Source: Phormidesmis priestleyi BC1401
GTDB lineage: Bacteria > Cyanobacteriota > Cyanobacteriia > Leptolyngbyales > Leptolyngbyaceae
Assembly (NCBI RefSeq): GCF_001650195.1
Contig: NZ_LXYR01000012.1
Coordinates: 1-64,000 of the forward strand
Direction: 5' to 3'
Length of the DNA: 64,000 nt
The notes below the pieces were generated by a model, which did no database searches, was not told where the DNA came from, and saw nothing but the letters and a program-made list of their open reading frames with translations. This document shows, piece after piece, positions 33,940 to 43,617 of this stretch. How positions within the stretch are numbered: the stretch's first letter is position 1; every line of letters begins with the position of its first letter. A program made the translations under genes and the position numbers.

Positions 33940-34920
33940 TTAGCTCCAGGGAATTTGCCCCATCAGGGTTTGCAGATGATCGAAAAGATCAGCCGTAAGT
34001 TGATGAGTCACAGGCAAGCTATCGATCCCCATCCCCGCACACAGCAGCATCAAGTAGAGAATAGAGTACTTGAAAAGAGATTTTGCCACCATCAATTCAG
34101 ACGGCTCCTGAACCAACTTCCAGGCTTTTTGGACGAAGACCCCACCGAGTAATAGCGCGATCGCGGCATACACAGCGCCCATGACGTGCAGCGGATAAAC
34201 CAACAGCAGCGTCACTGGGATCAACGCCAACGTATAGTAGAGAATCTGATAGCTCGTCGATTCGTTGCCCTCAACGACAGGCATCATCGGCACGCCTACT
34301 TTGGCATAATCTTCGCGAATCATAATCGCCAGCGCCCAGAAGTGAGGCGGTGTCCACATAAACACGATCGCAAACAGCACCCAGGCTGCCCAACTCAAAT
34401 CGCCTGTGACCGCCGCCCAGCCTACCAGCGGAGGAATCGCCCCGGCTGCTCCGCCAATCACGATGTTTTGAGTGCTGTGACGCTTGAGCCAGTGGGTATA
34501 GACCACGACGTAGCAAAAGATGCCAGACATCGCGAGACAGGCACTGAGTAGATTCGCAAATACAGTCAACAGCACAAAAGCAGTCACCGCCAGCGTGGTC
34601 GCAAAAATCAGCGCGTCTCTAGGGCTAACGCGCCCCGACGGCAGCGGACGGTTGCGAGTGCGCTCCATAATATAGTCAATGTCGCGATCGTACAGACAGT
34701 TAATCGTGTTTGCCGCCCCTGCTGAAAATGCACCGCCAATCAGCGTAGTGATCAGCAGAATGGGAGAAACTTGTCCTTCAGCCGCGATCCACATTCCACC
34801 CGCCGTTGTGATCAACAGCAGCAAAATGATTCGAGGCTTTGTCAGTTGCCAATAGCTTTGAATGACGTGCAGAAAATCTTGATTGCGGCGAGAAATGCCA
34901 GGAAGCGCAGTGTTTTGCAT
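33940..34920 (-). CDS. ctaB: Protoheme IX farnesyltransferase (heme O synthase)
   Basis: The 326-residue UbiA-family membrane enzyme has about nine membrane helices. The first Asp-rich prenyl diphosphate site is in [20 protein letters not shown] (~residues 65-84), and the second aspartate-containing loop lies near [19 protein letters not shown]. The heme-related region [18 protein letters not shown] is also present. It adds a farnesyl group to heme B to make heme O, the first step to heme A for cytochrome oxidase. It follows ctaA by 72 bases on the same strand, and the coxBAC structural genes are divergent on the other side. Confidence 0.93.
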   Translation of the reverse strand: MQNTALPGISRRNQDFLHVIQSYWQLTKPRIILLLLITTAGGMWIAAEGQVSPILLITTLIGGAFSAGAANTINCLYDRDIDYIMERTRNRPLPSGRVSPRDALIFATTLAVTAFVLLTVFANLLSACLAMSGIFCYVVVYTHWLKRHSTQNIVIGGAAGAIPPLVGWAAVTGDLSWAAWVLFAIVFMWTPPHFWALAIMIREDYAKVGVPMMPVVEGNESTSYQILYYTLALIPVTLLLVYPLHVMGAVYAAIALLLGGVFVQKAWKLVQEPSELMVAKSLFKYSILYLMLLCAGMGIDSLPVTHQLTADLFDHLQTLMGQIPWS

Positions 34921-34992
34921 TCTCTGATAAGTTCCAAAAGGTTAAGAGTAGGAGTAGGAGAGGATGAAAAAGACGAGTGAAATTTATTGGAT

Positions 34993-35940
34993 TTAGAAGT
35001 TTACCGTTTCTTCCCAGGTTTCAGCTTTTCTCAAAACTGGAGCGTCTCGAAACGCTAAAACAGTGAAGACCAGCAGAGTACCCAGTAAGGAAGCTCCAAC
35101 AGCCTGATGGGCAACGGTCAGAGGTTCAACCTGAAGGTGAAGGCGGAAGGTCGCAACGCCCAATGCGATTTGCAGCAACAGGCAAAGTCCAGCTAGGCTT
35201 GCCCAACGGCGGAGTGAAGGATGCAGGGCAGGAGTCCGCCAAGACAGGACGATGAGCGTGAGGGTGGCGATCGTCGCCGGAACTACCCCCGCGAGGTGGC
35301 TGTTCATCACCGCACAGAGCTGATTGGTGCCATAACACTGATGCAGCGCCCACTGAGAAGAGACTAATCCGCCCAAAATACTTTGCACGTAAACCAAGAT
35401 AACGGCAGTGACTCCAACCCACTTCAGCTTACCGACGTTTCCGGTTCCATGATGGGACAAAAGGGCTGTGCCGATAGCAACCAGCGTACTGAAAAATAGA
35501 AGTCCGGTTCCTAAATGAGCAGTGACGATATCAAATCGCAACAGTTCGGTGACGGTTAATCCGCCCAAAACGCCCTGAACGATGACCAGAAATAGGGCAA
35601 ACGTCGCTGCCCAAGGGGTCCAGACGGGAAGGACGCGGCGATACCACCAGGTTAGACTAGCAAGCCCGATCGCGGCAATCCCCATTGAGGTTGCAATCAA
35701 GCGATGAAACCATTCCAGGAAGACCTGAAGATTCATCTGATCACGGGGAACAAATTCGCCATAGCAAAGGGGCCAGTCAGGGCAGGACAAACCAGCATTC
35801 ATAACACGGGTTGCGCTGCCCAACGCCATTAAGAAGAGAGTCGCGATCGCCAACCCAAACACTAGGCGAGTCACCCAAGTTTTAACAACGGTGGGGTCAG
35901 GGGTCGAGGCGGCTGACTGATGCAGGAAAGAGTCAAACAT
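34993..35940 (-). CDS. ctaA: Heme A synthase (COX15/CtaA family)
   Basis: The 315-residue, eight-helix membrane protein has the family segment GSATRVMNAGLSCPDWPLCY near residues 42-61 and EWFHRLIATSMG with a heme-ligand His near 76. GVLGGLTVTELLRFDIVTAH, HQCYGTNQLCAVMNSHLAG and LTVAHQAVGASLLG hold the remaining His pairs, and paired cysteines lie in the loops. It oxidises the C8 methyl of heme O to give heme A. It is the first gene of the ctaA-ctaB-ABC transporter run and is divergent to coxB across a 426-base spacer. Confidence 0.93.
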   Translation of the reverse strand: MFDSFLHQSAASTPDPTVVKTWVTRLVFGLAIATLFLMALGSATRVMNAGLSCPDWPLCYGEFVPRDQMNLQVFLEWFHRLIATSMGIAAIGLASLTWWYRRVLPVWTPWAATFALFLVIVQGVLGGLTVTELLRFDIVTAHLGTGLLFFSTLVAIGTALLSHHGTGNVGKLKWVGVTAVILVYVQSILGGLVSSQWALHQCYGTNQLCAVMNSHLAGVVPATIATLTLIVLSWRTPALHPSLRRWASLAGLCLLLQIALGVATFRLHLQVEPLTVAHQAVGASLLGTLLVFTVLAFRDAPVLRKAETWEETVNF

Positions 35941-36366
35941 GAATTAGAAGCCCTAGTTTTGATGCTTGAAAATAAAACAAAAGTTAATCAAACGCTCCGT
36001 ATCTACTCTAGCGTCTACTTTAGTAACGCAACGCTAACTCCTGACAGGCTTTCAGAATTTCTTTTAATTGTGGATTTCGTCAAACCAATATTCAACAGCC
36101 TTGCAGCAAAATTCTAAAGAGATTGTTAAGGATAGATAGATAACGACCTTCTCATGAAGGGGGTGGCTTACCGTGTAGTTAGGCGACCACACAACGTAGA
36201 TTTTGAGCCTAAACCCTTGAAGTTGTTCTGTTGCAGTATGGTAGATCTATCTACCTCAAGTCACTCTACCAAGGTCAGATTCAAGCCCTAAAATTTGAGG
36301 CATGTTCGGTGGTTTTCGTTTGGTCGCTGATGCGATCGCCCAGTTGTTTGTGAGATTTGACAAATC
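35941..36366. promoter_or_regulatory. Divergent control region between ctaA and coxB
   Basis: The 426-base region has no real gene. It contains GATAGATAGATAAC (about 36131-36144) and an interrupted palindrome GGTAGAT-CT-ATCTACC at 36240-36255, which share the TAGAT motif and could bind a regulator. Both the heme A genes and the oxidase operon would start from here. No named binding site was recognised. Confidence 0.4.
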
Positions 36367-37443
36367 GTGAATATTCCAAGTCAGATTACAACCCTGCTGG
36401 CTGGTATCGCTCTGACCCTAGTCAGTTTTTGGTACGGTCAGAATCATGATCTTCTACCTATCTCCGCTTCGGTTGAGTCTATTCGTGTCGATAGTCTCTT
36501 CAACCTGATGATGACGATCGGGACGGGGATTTTTCTGCTGGTTATGGGCATATTGGTCTACTCAGCGTTTAAGTTTCGTCGTGAACCTGGAGACGAATCA
36601 GATGGACCTCCCGTCCACGGCAACATCCCCTTAGAGATTCTTTGGACGGCGATCCCAGCCATTATGGTTCTGGGTATTTCGATCTACAGTTTTGATATCT
36701 ACAACGAAAATGGTGGCGCTGATCCGATGGATCACTCAATGGCGCATGGCAAAGCTCATCAGCAAATGGCGAGTATGCCAGGGTCTGCGATGGCAGGAAC
36801 TCTAGTGGCGCAAGCCGATCCCAATCAGCAGAAGGCAGAAGTGGTCAATTCAGACCCGACCACCGCAGCCATCCGTGAAGATTTGCCGCAGAAAAAAGAC
36901 GCGCCGACGCTGGGCGTTGTATCTCCCAAAATTGGCGGAGCAGAGCCAGGAGCGCCTGAGTTTGTCGTCAACGTGGCGGGAATGCAATACGCTTGGCTGT
37001 TCACCTATCCTGGTACAGACGTAGTGACGGGTGAGTTGCATGTGCCAATCAATCAGAAAGTGCTGGTCAACATCACCGCAAATGATGTGATTCACGCCTT
37101 CTGGGTGCCTCAATTTCGCTTGAAGCAAGACGCAATTCCAGGACGGCAAACTGAAGTGCGATTCACCCCCAACAGACTGGGCGAATATCCGCTGGTTTGC
37201 GCTGAACTGTGTGGCGCTTATCACGGTGCAATGAACACTAAAGTTGTCGTCGAGTCTGCCGAAGATGTCCAGAAATGGCTTCAGAGTCAGCAAGTCGCCA
37301 GCGCTGAAGGACTCAGCAAAGCGGTTGCTACGACTCCGGCAAACATGACTGAGACCGAGTATCTCGCTCCCTATGCCAAAGAGGTGGGGATCAGCGCAGA
37401 CACTCTCAAGCAACTTCATTCTGAGCACCATTCCATGAGCTAG
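36367..37443 (+). CDS. coxB: Cytochrome c oxidase subunit II with Met/His-rich insert
   Basis: The 358-residue protein starts at GTG. Two N-terminal membrane helices (ITTLLAGIALTLVSFWYG; LMMTIGTGIFLLVMGILVYS) precede the CuA cupredoxin domain. Copper ligands are the His in DVIHAFWVPQF and the CAELCGAYHGAM cluster (Cys, Glu, Cys, His, Met), all intact. Between TM2 and the CuA domain is an insert of about 75 residues with PMDHSMAHGKAHQQMASMPG, rich in Met and His. The C-terminus is also His-rich (LHSEHHSMS). The subunit accepts electrons from cytochrome c or plastocyanin. It is the first gene of coxBAC. Confidence 0.93.
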   Translation: MNIPSQITTLLAGIALTLVSFWYGQNHDLLPISASVESIRVDSLFNLMMTIGTGIFLLVMGILVYSAFKFRREPGDESDGPPVHGNIPLEILWTAIPAIMVLGISIYSFDIYNENGGADPMDHSMAHGKAHQQMASMPGSAMAGTLVAQADPNQQKAEVVNSDPTTAAIREDLPQKKDAPTLGVVSPKIGGAEPGAPEFVVNVAGMQYAWLFTYPGTDVVTGELHVPINQKVLVNITANDVIHAFWVPQFRLKQDAIPGRQTEVRFTPNRLGEYPLVCAELCGAYHGAMNTKVVVESAEDVQKWLQSQQVASAEGLSKAVATTPANMTETEYLAPYAKEVGISADTLKQLHSEHHSMS

Positions 37444-37523
37444 TGGTTGAGGTCATTCGTCATCACTCAATGGCAAATGACCTGTGACCTGTAATGAATG
37501 ACAGAGAACCCTTGACATTTCTT

Positions 37524-39290
37524 ATGACCCAAGCCGCAGAATATCAAGAACAAGCTAATCTTGTTGCCCGCGGTTCCGAACCGGACAAGAACGATTGGCG
37601 CAAATACTTTGGTTTCAGCACTGACCACAAAGTAATTGGGATTCAATACCTAGTTACGACGTTTATTTTCTATCTCATGGGTGGCGTGCTTGCGACTCTG
37701 GTGAGAACCGAGTTAGCGACTCCCGCCTCTGATTTTGTCAGCCGCGAGGTCTATAACAGTCTGTTTACCGTTCACGCAACGGTGATGATCTTTTTGTGGA
37801 TCGTGCCTGCGGGAACGGGTGGATTTGGTAATTATTTGATCCCCCTGATGATTGGGGCGCGAGATATGGCGTTTCCTCGCCTCAACGCGATCGCCTTCTG
37901 GATTATTCCACCCGCAGGAATTCTCCTAATGTCCAGCTTTTTTGTGGGCGCACCTGGTTCGGGTTGGACTTCTTATCCACCTCTGAGCTTGATGAACGGT
38001 AAAGCAGGAGAACTGATCTGGATTCTCAGCGTCTTGCTGTTAGGAACATCCTCAATTTTGGCGGCGGTGAATTTCATTGTCACCATCTTCAAAATGCGGA
38101 TTCCTGGAATGGGGCTAAACCAAATGCCCTTATTCTGCTGGGCAATGCTGGCAACTTCATTTTTGGCGCTGGTCGCGACTCCTGTTTTGGCAGGTGCGAT
38201 GATCTTGCTGTCGTTTGACCTGATTGTGGGCACAAATTTCTTTAACCCAACGGGCGGCGGCGATCCCATTGTCTACCAGCATATGTTCTGGTTTTACTCC
38301 CATCCGGCAGTCTACATCATGATTCTGCCCGTGTTTGGGATGATTTCAGAAATTGTGTCGGTGCACTCTCGCAAGCCGATTTTTGGATACAAAGCGATCG
38401 CCTATTCCAGCGTTGCGATCTGCGGGTTGGGGCTAATCGTGTGGGCACACCACATGTTTACAAGCGGCACTCCTCCCTGGCTGCGAATGTTTTTTATGAT
38501 CACGTCGATGATCATTGCCGTGCCAACGGGCATTAAAGTGTTTAGCTGGTTGGCGACGATTTGGGGCGGCAAACTTCGTCTCGAAAGCCCGTTGCTGTTC
38601 GCGATGGGATTCATTTCTCTATTCGTGATTGGTGGCATTAGTGGCGTAATGGTCGCGTCTGTGCCGTGGGATATTCACGTTCACGACACCTACTTCATTG
38701 TGGCTCACCTGCATTACGTGCTGTTTGGTGGCAGCGTGTTCGGGTTGTATGCTGCGTTTTATCACTGGTTCCCCAAAATGACGGGGCGGATGCTCAACGA
38801 AACGTGGGGCAAAATCCACTTTGCTCTCAGCTACGTCGGGTTTAACCTGGCGTTCATGCCGATGCACAAATTGGGGATCGAAGGGATGAACCGCCGAATT
38901 GCGGAGTATGATCCCAAGTTTGCAGCACTGAATCTGCTGTGCACGATCGGAGCCTACCTCCTAGCCGTCTCCACGCTTCCATTCTTGGTAAATGTTTGCT
39001 GGAGTTGGGTTTATGGCGAGAAAGCGAGCGATAACCCCTGGCGTGGTCTGACGCTGGAGTGGATGACCACCTCTCCTCCTCCGGTCGAAAACTTTGACGC
39101 AGATCCCGTCTTAGCCACGGGACCTTATGACTATGGAATGGGCAGTCGCGCAACCGAAGTTAACGTTGCGTTCTCAGATGCCAGCGATCCCGTTCTTTCA
39201 GCAGGTCCAAGCTCCACGCTGCGGGCAAAACCTGACCCAGCAGTTGCGGCTAGCCCCAGCGATCGGGTGGGTGAGAGCCACAACCGTTAA
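37524..39290 (+). CDS. coxA: Cytochrome c oxidase subunit I
   Basis: About 588 residues starting MTQAAEYQEQ; ATG 37524 was preferred to ATG 37494 because it fits the family N-terminus. Twelve membrane helices are present. Heme a/a3 and CuB ligands can be read: VHATVMIF, WFYSHPAVYIMILPVFG (His-Tyr crosslink), WAHHMFTSG, and HDTYFIVAHLHYVLFGG. The Glu usually found in the D-channel region lies in the HPAVY helix in other oxidases; here that position reads as an A-type 'PAVYI' variant. A C-terminal tail of about 60 residues extends past the last helix. The product reduces oxygen and pumps protons. Confidence 0.95.
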   Translation: MTQAAEYQEQANLVARGSEPDKNDWRKYFGFSTDHKVIGIQYLVTTFIFYLMGGVLATLVRTELATPASDFVSREVYNSLFTVHATVMIFLWIVPAGTGGFGNYLIPLMIGARDMAFPRLNAIAFWIIPPAGILLMSSFFVGAPGSGWTSYPPLSLMNGKAGELIWILSVLLLGTSSILAAVNFIVTIFKMRIPGMGLNQMPLFCWAMLATSFLALVATPVLAGAMILLSFDLIVGTNFFNPTGGGDPIVYQHMFWFYSHPAVYIMILPVFGMISEIVSVHSRKPIFGYKAIAYSSVAICGLGLIVWAHHMFTSGTPPWLRMFFMITSMIIAVPTGIKVFSWLATIWGGKLRLESPLLFAMGFISLFVIGGISGVMVASVPWDIHVHDTYFIVAHLHYVLFGGSVFGLYAAFYHWFPKMTGRMLNETWGKIHFALSYVGFNLAFMPMHKLGIEGMNRRIAEYDPKFAALNLLCTIGAYLLAVSTLPFLVNVCWSWVYGEKASDNPWRGLTLEWMTTSPPPVENFDADPVLATGPYDYGMGSRATEVNVAFSDASDPVLSAGPSSTLRAKPDPAVAASPSDRVGESHNR

Positions 39291-39362
39291 AGCATTTGAG
39301 GTTTGAACTGGAGATATCTGATTCAGACCTCAACGTTTTTTGTCCTTTACCAAGACGCAATC

Positions 39363-39989
39363 ATGACAGGTTCCACGCTTGATTCCGCAAAAACGGTTCT
39401 CAATCATCATCACGACGCAGAAGTGGTTGCCGCTCATGGAGCAGAACACCAAGACTTTCGACTCCTAGGTATCATTGTCTTCCTGGTTGCAGAGGGCATG
39501 ATTTTTCTGGGTCTGTTTATGGCATATCTCACCTTTCGATCGGTGGCAACTGAGTGGCCTCCCGCCGGGACACCTCGCCTCGAACTGTTGCTGCCCGGAA
39601 TCAACACCGCCATTCTAGTTTCTAGCAGTTTTGTGATTCACAAGGCTGATACGGCGATTAAAAAGAATGACGTGAAAGGGCTACGGCTCTGGTTTGGAAT
39701 CACCGCTGCAATGGGCGCTGTTTTCTTAGCCGGACAACTCTATGAATACTTCCATCTAGAGTTTGGACTGACGACTAATTTGTTCGCCAGCACCTTCTAT
39801 GTGTTGACGGGTTTTCACGGACTCCACGTTCTCTTTGGGCTAGTGCTGATGCTGGGAGTGTTGTGGCGATCGCTGAAGCCTGATCACTACAACAGCAAAA
39901 GTCACTTCGGCGTAGAAGCTGCTGAAATTTATTGGCACTTTGTCGATATTGTGTGGGTCATTCTCTTCTTGATGCTCTACATTCTGTAG
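39363..39989 (+). CDS. coxC: Cytochrome c oxidase subunit III
   Basis: About 208 residues starting MTGSTLDSAK; ATG 39363 replaces an upstream TTG at 39303. Five membrane helices match the short cyanobacterial subunit III (seven-helix versions are longer). Conserved segments are FLVAEGMIFLGLFMAYLTFR, PGINTAILVSSSF, FYVLTGFHGLHVLFGL, and the final AAEIYWHFVDIVWVILFLML. It stabilises subunit I and its proton uptake. It ends the coxBAC operon, and a clear terminator follows 28 bases later. Confidence 0.93.
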   Translation: MTGSTLDSAKTVLNHHHDAEVVAAHGAEHQDFRLLGIIVFLVAEGMIFLGLFMAYLTFRSVATEWPPAGTPRLELLLPGINTAILVSSSFVIHKADTAIKKNDVKGLRLWFGITAAMGAVFLAGQLYEYFHLEFGLTTNLFASTFYVLTGFHGLHVLFGLVLMLGVLWRSLKPDHYNSKSHFGVEAAEIYWHFVDIVWVILFLMLYIL

Positions 39990-40017
39990 ACTGATCCCGC
40001 AATCACAGTTTTTGAGC

Positions 40018-40050
40018 AGCCTCCAAGCAATTGGGGGCTTAATTTTTTTT
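40018..40050 (+). terminator. Terminator of the coxBAC operon
   Basis: AGCCTCCAA (40018-40026) pairs with TTGGGGGCT (40031-40039) with one G-U pair and a 4-base loop. TAA and eight T residues follow. Confidence 0.85.
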
Positions 40051-40136
40051 AAGGAAAGAAGCGACACTTAAAAAAGCCTGTATATTAACTTGTCGGTATC
40101 TAATCGAGCGCCTACTTAGCCCCAGAGTGATTGAGC

Positions 40137-42008
40137 ATGAATCTACCCTTTGTTTTAGATGTCGCGATCGGCTTAGTGTTTATTTATTTAATTCTGAGTT
40201 TGCTCGCGTCTGAAGTTCAAGAACTGATCACAACTCTGTTGCAGTGGCGGGCAAAGCATCTCAAGGAGTCGATCGAGATTCTCTTAGGTGGAGGCATAGA
40301 GATTCCTGAGCACCAAGCGCAGGTCACAGCCCTGGTAGATGAACTCTATAACGACCCACTGCTGAAAAATGTGAACCAAGGAGCCACAGAAGGCATCGCC
40401 CTTTGGTTTCGACGGTTCACAAAAATATTTCCGAGCAATCGCAGAGGAGCTTATGGAGAACAACTGGCAACAGGTCCGTCCTACGTTTCTCCCGAAACGT
40501 TTGCGACTTCTCTTTTAGAACGATTGGGAATCTCTAAATTAATCGATAAGCTCACAGAAGTCAGGCTAGAAAAATTTGCAACCCGATTGGTCGGAACCTA
40601 TAAAGTCAACGATAATGACGGAGTTGAGATTCCGACGAGTCAAGACCTAAAAGACCACTGGGAAGCTGGAAAAATTAGGCAGATTGTCGAGCAGGCAAAT
40701 CCAGATCAGGCAGATTTAAGCAGCGATCCTAACTTTGTGGGATTGGTGACTGACTATCACGACATTCTCAAAGACTTTCGATCGAGGCAAGCCACTTTAA
40801 AGACGTGCGTTGAGCGAATGGGAGAAAGCCTCGATCGCTTTATTTTGGCAGGTTCGCCAGCAGGCTCTGAAGCGGAAGGAGTGCCTTTAATCGGTCGTCT
40901 AAAGTCTTTTAAGCTGGGAATTTTTGGAGTAGACAACGAACGGGCGATCGTCTCTGGTGGACTCAGACCCTCGCTGTCTGAAATTGCGGATATGGTGAAT
41001 CAAGGAAGTGATGTCTATAAAGAAATCACAGATGCTTACGCAATTATTAGAACAAAGCTACCGCCGATCAACGAAAAAATAAATGCATCAATGAATGCAC
41101 GGCTTGATGCTTATAACAACTCTGAAACCCCACCTCTGAATCTAAAGTTAAGTGACTTAGCGAATGAACAGCGTGATCTGTTTCGCAACGCTGCGATTAG
41201 AGAACTTTCAGAAGAAGACTATGCGCTGTATCAAGATTACCAATCCTACGTCGAGATTGAGAAAGGCTTAACCAAGCTCCCTGCCCCAGTTAGAGAAAGT
41301 CTGGCGGTTTTGGCGAGGCGTGCTCAAACTAGAGTCAAGCAAACTGAGAGTGACATTAATCAACTGCGCGAAGAAGTTTCACTGTGGTTCGATCGCTCTA
41401 TGTCACGCGCTTCGGGCGTTTATAAACGCAATGCAAAAGGCGTTGCCATTTTGATTGGCATTACGATCGCTTCACTTATAAATGCCGATACCTTCCATGT
41501 GTTTGATCGTCTCTCTAGCGATGAAAATCTAAGACAAGTGATCACAAAACGGGCAAGTGACGTGGTTCCTGTAAATGGAGCCAGACCTCCTCTGCGCCAA
41601 GAGCTAGACGACATCCGCAACCAAACTAATGATGCGCTAAAAAATGTAGCGCTACCGATTAGCTGGAATCCGGCAAACTTATCAAAGCAATTTGACTGTC
41701 CTCCGGCTGCGCCGATTAACCGCGAAAACGTCACCAGCGAGCAGGAGTGGGCGACGATGTTTGCGAGTTGTCTCAATCGTCAACCCGAAAACCGAGCGCT
41801 CTCTTTCTTCGATAAAATTGGACTGACAGCACAGATTTTTTTAACGCGTCCTTGGGAGGGGTTTAAGATGTTGCTCGGTTGGATGCTGAGTGGCATTGCG
41901 ATCGCGATGGGTGCCCCCTTCTGGTTCGATTTGTTAAGCAAGATCGTCAATGTCCGCAACACGGGCAGCAAGCCCAAACAAGCTCCAGAGCAAACCCCAC
42001 CTCCATGA
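40137..42008 (+). CDS. Large cyanobacterial membrane protein of unknown function
   Basis: About 623 residues starting at ATG 40137. An N-terminal membrane helix (DVAIGLVFIYLILSLLASEVQ, near residues 7-27) is followed by a large soluble region with several helical, charged segments. There is a second hydrophobic segment near residue 435 (NAKGVAILIGITIASLINAD) and a last one near 585 (MLLGWMLSGIAIAMGAPFWF). The motifs LLASEVQELI and MGAPFWFDLLSKIVN recur in similar proteins I recall from cyanobacteria and other bacteria, with no known role. The tail is Pro-rich. It is not part of coxBAC because the terminator lies between them. Confidence 0.7.
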   Translation: MNLPFVLDVAIGLVFIYLILSLLASEVQELITTLLQWRAKHLKESIEILLGGGIEIPEHQAQVTALVDELYNDPLLKNVNQGATEGIALWFRRFTKIFPSNRRGAYGEQLATGPSYVSPETFATSLLERLGISKLIDKLTEVRLEKFATRLVGTYKVNDNDGVEIPTSQDLKDHWEAGKIRQIVEQANPDQADLSSDPNFVGLVTDYHDILKDFRSRQATLKTCVERMGESLDRFILAGSPAGSEAEGVPLIGRLKSFKLGIFGVDNERAIVSGGLRPSLSEIADMVNQGSDVYKEITDAYAIIRTKLPPINEKINASMNARLDAYNNSETPPLNLKLSDLANEQRDLFRNAAIRELSEEDYALYQDYQSYVEIEKGLTKLPAPVRESLAVLARRAQTRVKQTESDINQLREEVSLWFDRSMSRASGVYKRNAKGVAILIGITIASLINADTFHVFDRLSSDENLRQVITKRASDVVPVNGARPPLRQELDDIRNQTNDALKNVALPISWNPANLSKQFDCPPAAPINRENVTSEQEWATMFASCLNRQPENRALSFFDKIGLTAQIFLTRPWEGFKMLLGWMLSGIAIAMGAPFWFDLLSKIVNVRNTGSKPKQAPEQTPPP

Positions 42009-42039
42009 TCAGGCTTCGGACTGTCTCTTGAGACCTGCC

Positions 42040-43467
42040 CTAGAAAATCATACGTTCAAGTGCAGTTTGCAGGTCTTGAGTGAGATCAGAAACGGCTTGT
42101 TTTCCGGCGCGGCGATTGCTGTGATAAGTGTCCCAACGATCGGAGACTGAAATAGGTTGTCCGATCGTCACATAGCCACATTGTTTACCTAATTTTGGGC
42201 GATTGAGGGCATTGCCACCTTTGATTTTGGTGATTACATCCCACATCAATAAGGTCGTTTCGGCAAAACGCTCGGCGCTGGGCTTTTCTAGGACGTATTT
42301 GCCTGTGACCGCGACAAAGCTTTCGACTAGACGCATGTGCCAGATGCGAAGGTTCGCTTCTTCAGCGACGCGATCGGCGAGTCCTCGTCCTAGAGGTGAC
42401 AGCGTTTCTAGGTGCAAATCTTCGCGAAAGACATAATCCCATCCAGCTTGTTCGAGTTTGCGACAGCGATCGATGACGCTTCCTTTAGGCTGAAGGTTGA
42501 AATATTGTTCTGCTACTTGCAGCGCGACATTCAGCAACGCCTCTAAACGGACGGCAAACTCTGCATTTGAGCCAGGAGAAACGCCTTCAATCTCAGACGA
42601 TTTTGCGGCAGTGGTCGGCAATGGCTGATGATAAAAGCGCGTGTAAAACTCTTCCATCACCGTTAACAAATGCTCTGCCAACTGATAGAGCCGATGATAG
42701 AGATGCCCTTCTCTGGTTCGTCCGCTTTCATCGTTCATCCCGTCCGACAGTCCGCTATCGGCTTCTAGATCACTGAGCAGTTTTTCGAGCGCTTTCCAAG
42801 GAGGGGTGACATAGCGATACTGAATTCCGATCGGCACGATTAAAACTTTTTCCGATCGTCCCCCTTTGATCAAATCCTCAACGCACCAAAAGCCAAGCTG
42901 AGCGATTCCTGGCTCTAAAGGGCTGACGGTTTCGTTGTGCCCATTGGTTGCGCCTTCGGGGGCTGCCAAGAGCGGGAATGCGCCATTTGCAAACAGGTCA
43001 CGAGCAGACCGTAAACCGACCCGATCGAGCTTGCCGCGATGAATCGGAGTGCCGCCTAATTTAGAGTAGAGCCACCCCGCCAGCGACCCAGCCCATAAAG
43101 GAATGCCGCGATCGTATATAAAATGAGCATGAGTAGGAGCCTTGAGTCGGATGCCCTGCTGTCGTGCCACTTTGGGCATCAAATAATGCAGCAAATAGCC
43201 AACGCAAATCGGATCGTGAACGCTAGGATGGCGAAACGCGAGCAGCAATCGCACCTTGCCCGATTGAAACTGCTGATAGAGATGGGCGAGTTGCTCAACA
43301 TTTTCGGCTTCGACGCGAGTGAGCGGAGTTTTAAATCGCATCCAGAGCGGCAGTGCGCGCCGCACGAGATTGACCACGGTGAGATCAAGATCTGGAGCAA
43401 TGAATTCTAACGGCGGCTGAACTTGGGTCACCGATCGAGGAGCCAGCCTTCTAGAAAATTGGGGCAA
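42040..43467 (-). CDS. PlsC-like lysophospholipid acyltransferase
   Basis: The 475-residue protein has the catalytic HX4D motif in LAFRHPSVHDPICVGYLLHY (~residues 77-97), an FIYDRGIPLWAGSLAG segment, and the PEGATNGH substrate motif (~170). A long C-terminal region follows, beyond the PlsC core of about 200 residues. Such enzymes acylate lysophosphatidic acid in membrane lipid synthesis, but the C-terminal extension is unassigned. Family membership is clear, while whether this is the main phosphatidate-forming enzyme is uncertain. It is convergent with the upstream membrane-protein gene (31-base spacer). Confidence 0.82.
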   Translation of the reverse strand: MPQFSRRLAPRSVTQVQPPLEFIAPDLDLTVVNLVRRALPLWMRFKTPLTRVEAENVEQLAHLYQQFQSGKVRLLLAFRHPSVHDPICVGYLLHYLMPKVARQQGIRLKAPTHAHFIYDRGIPLWAGSLAGWLYSKLGGTPIHRGKLDRVGLRSARDLFANGAFPLLAAPEGATNGHNETVSPLEPGIAQLGFWCVEDLIKGGRSEKVLIVPIGIQYRYVTPPWKALEKLLSDLEADSGLSDGMNDESGRTREGHLYHRLYQLAEHLLTVMEEFYTRFYHQPLPTTAAKSSEIEGVSPGSNAEFAVRLEALLNVALQVAEQYFNLQPKGSVIDRCRKLEQAGWDYVFREDLHLETLSPLGRGLADRVAEEANLRIWHMRLVESFVAVTGKYVLEKPSAERFAETTLLMWDVITKIKGGNALNRPKLGKQCGYVTIGQPISVSDRWDTYHSNRRAGKQAVSDLTQDLQTALERMIF

Positions 43468-43617
43468 GAGAAGCCTCCTAAACTATCAATAAAAGGGACG
43501 ATAGTCTGCAAAAAGGCATGAAGGGAATCTAGATAGGGGCTGAAAAGTCTCTAAGATAGAAGTCTGCCATTGAGAGCAAGCCTTTTTCAGTATTCACTCG
43601 CATTCCTCCTTCCTCCC

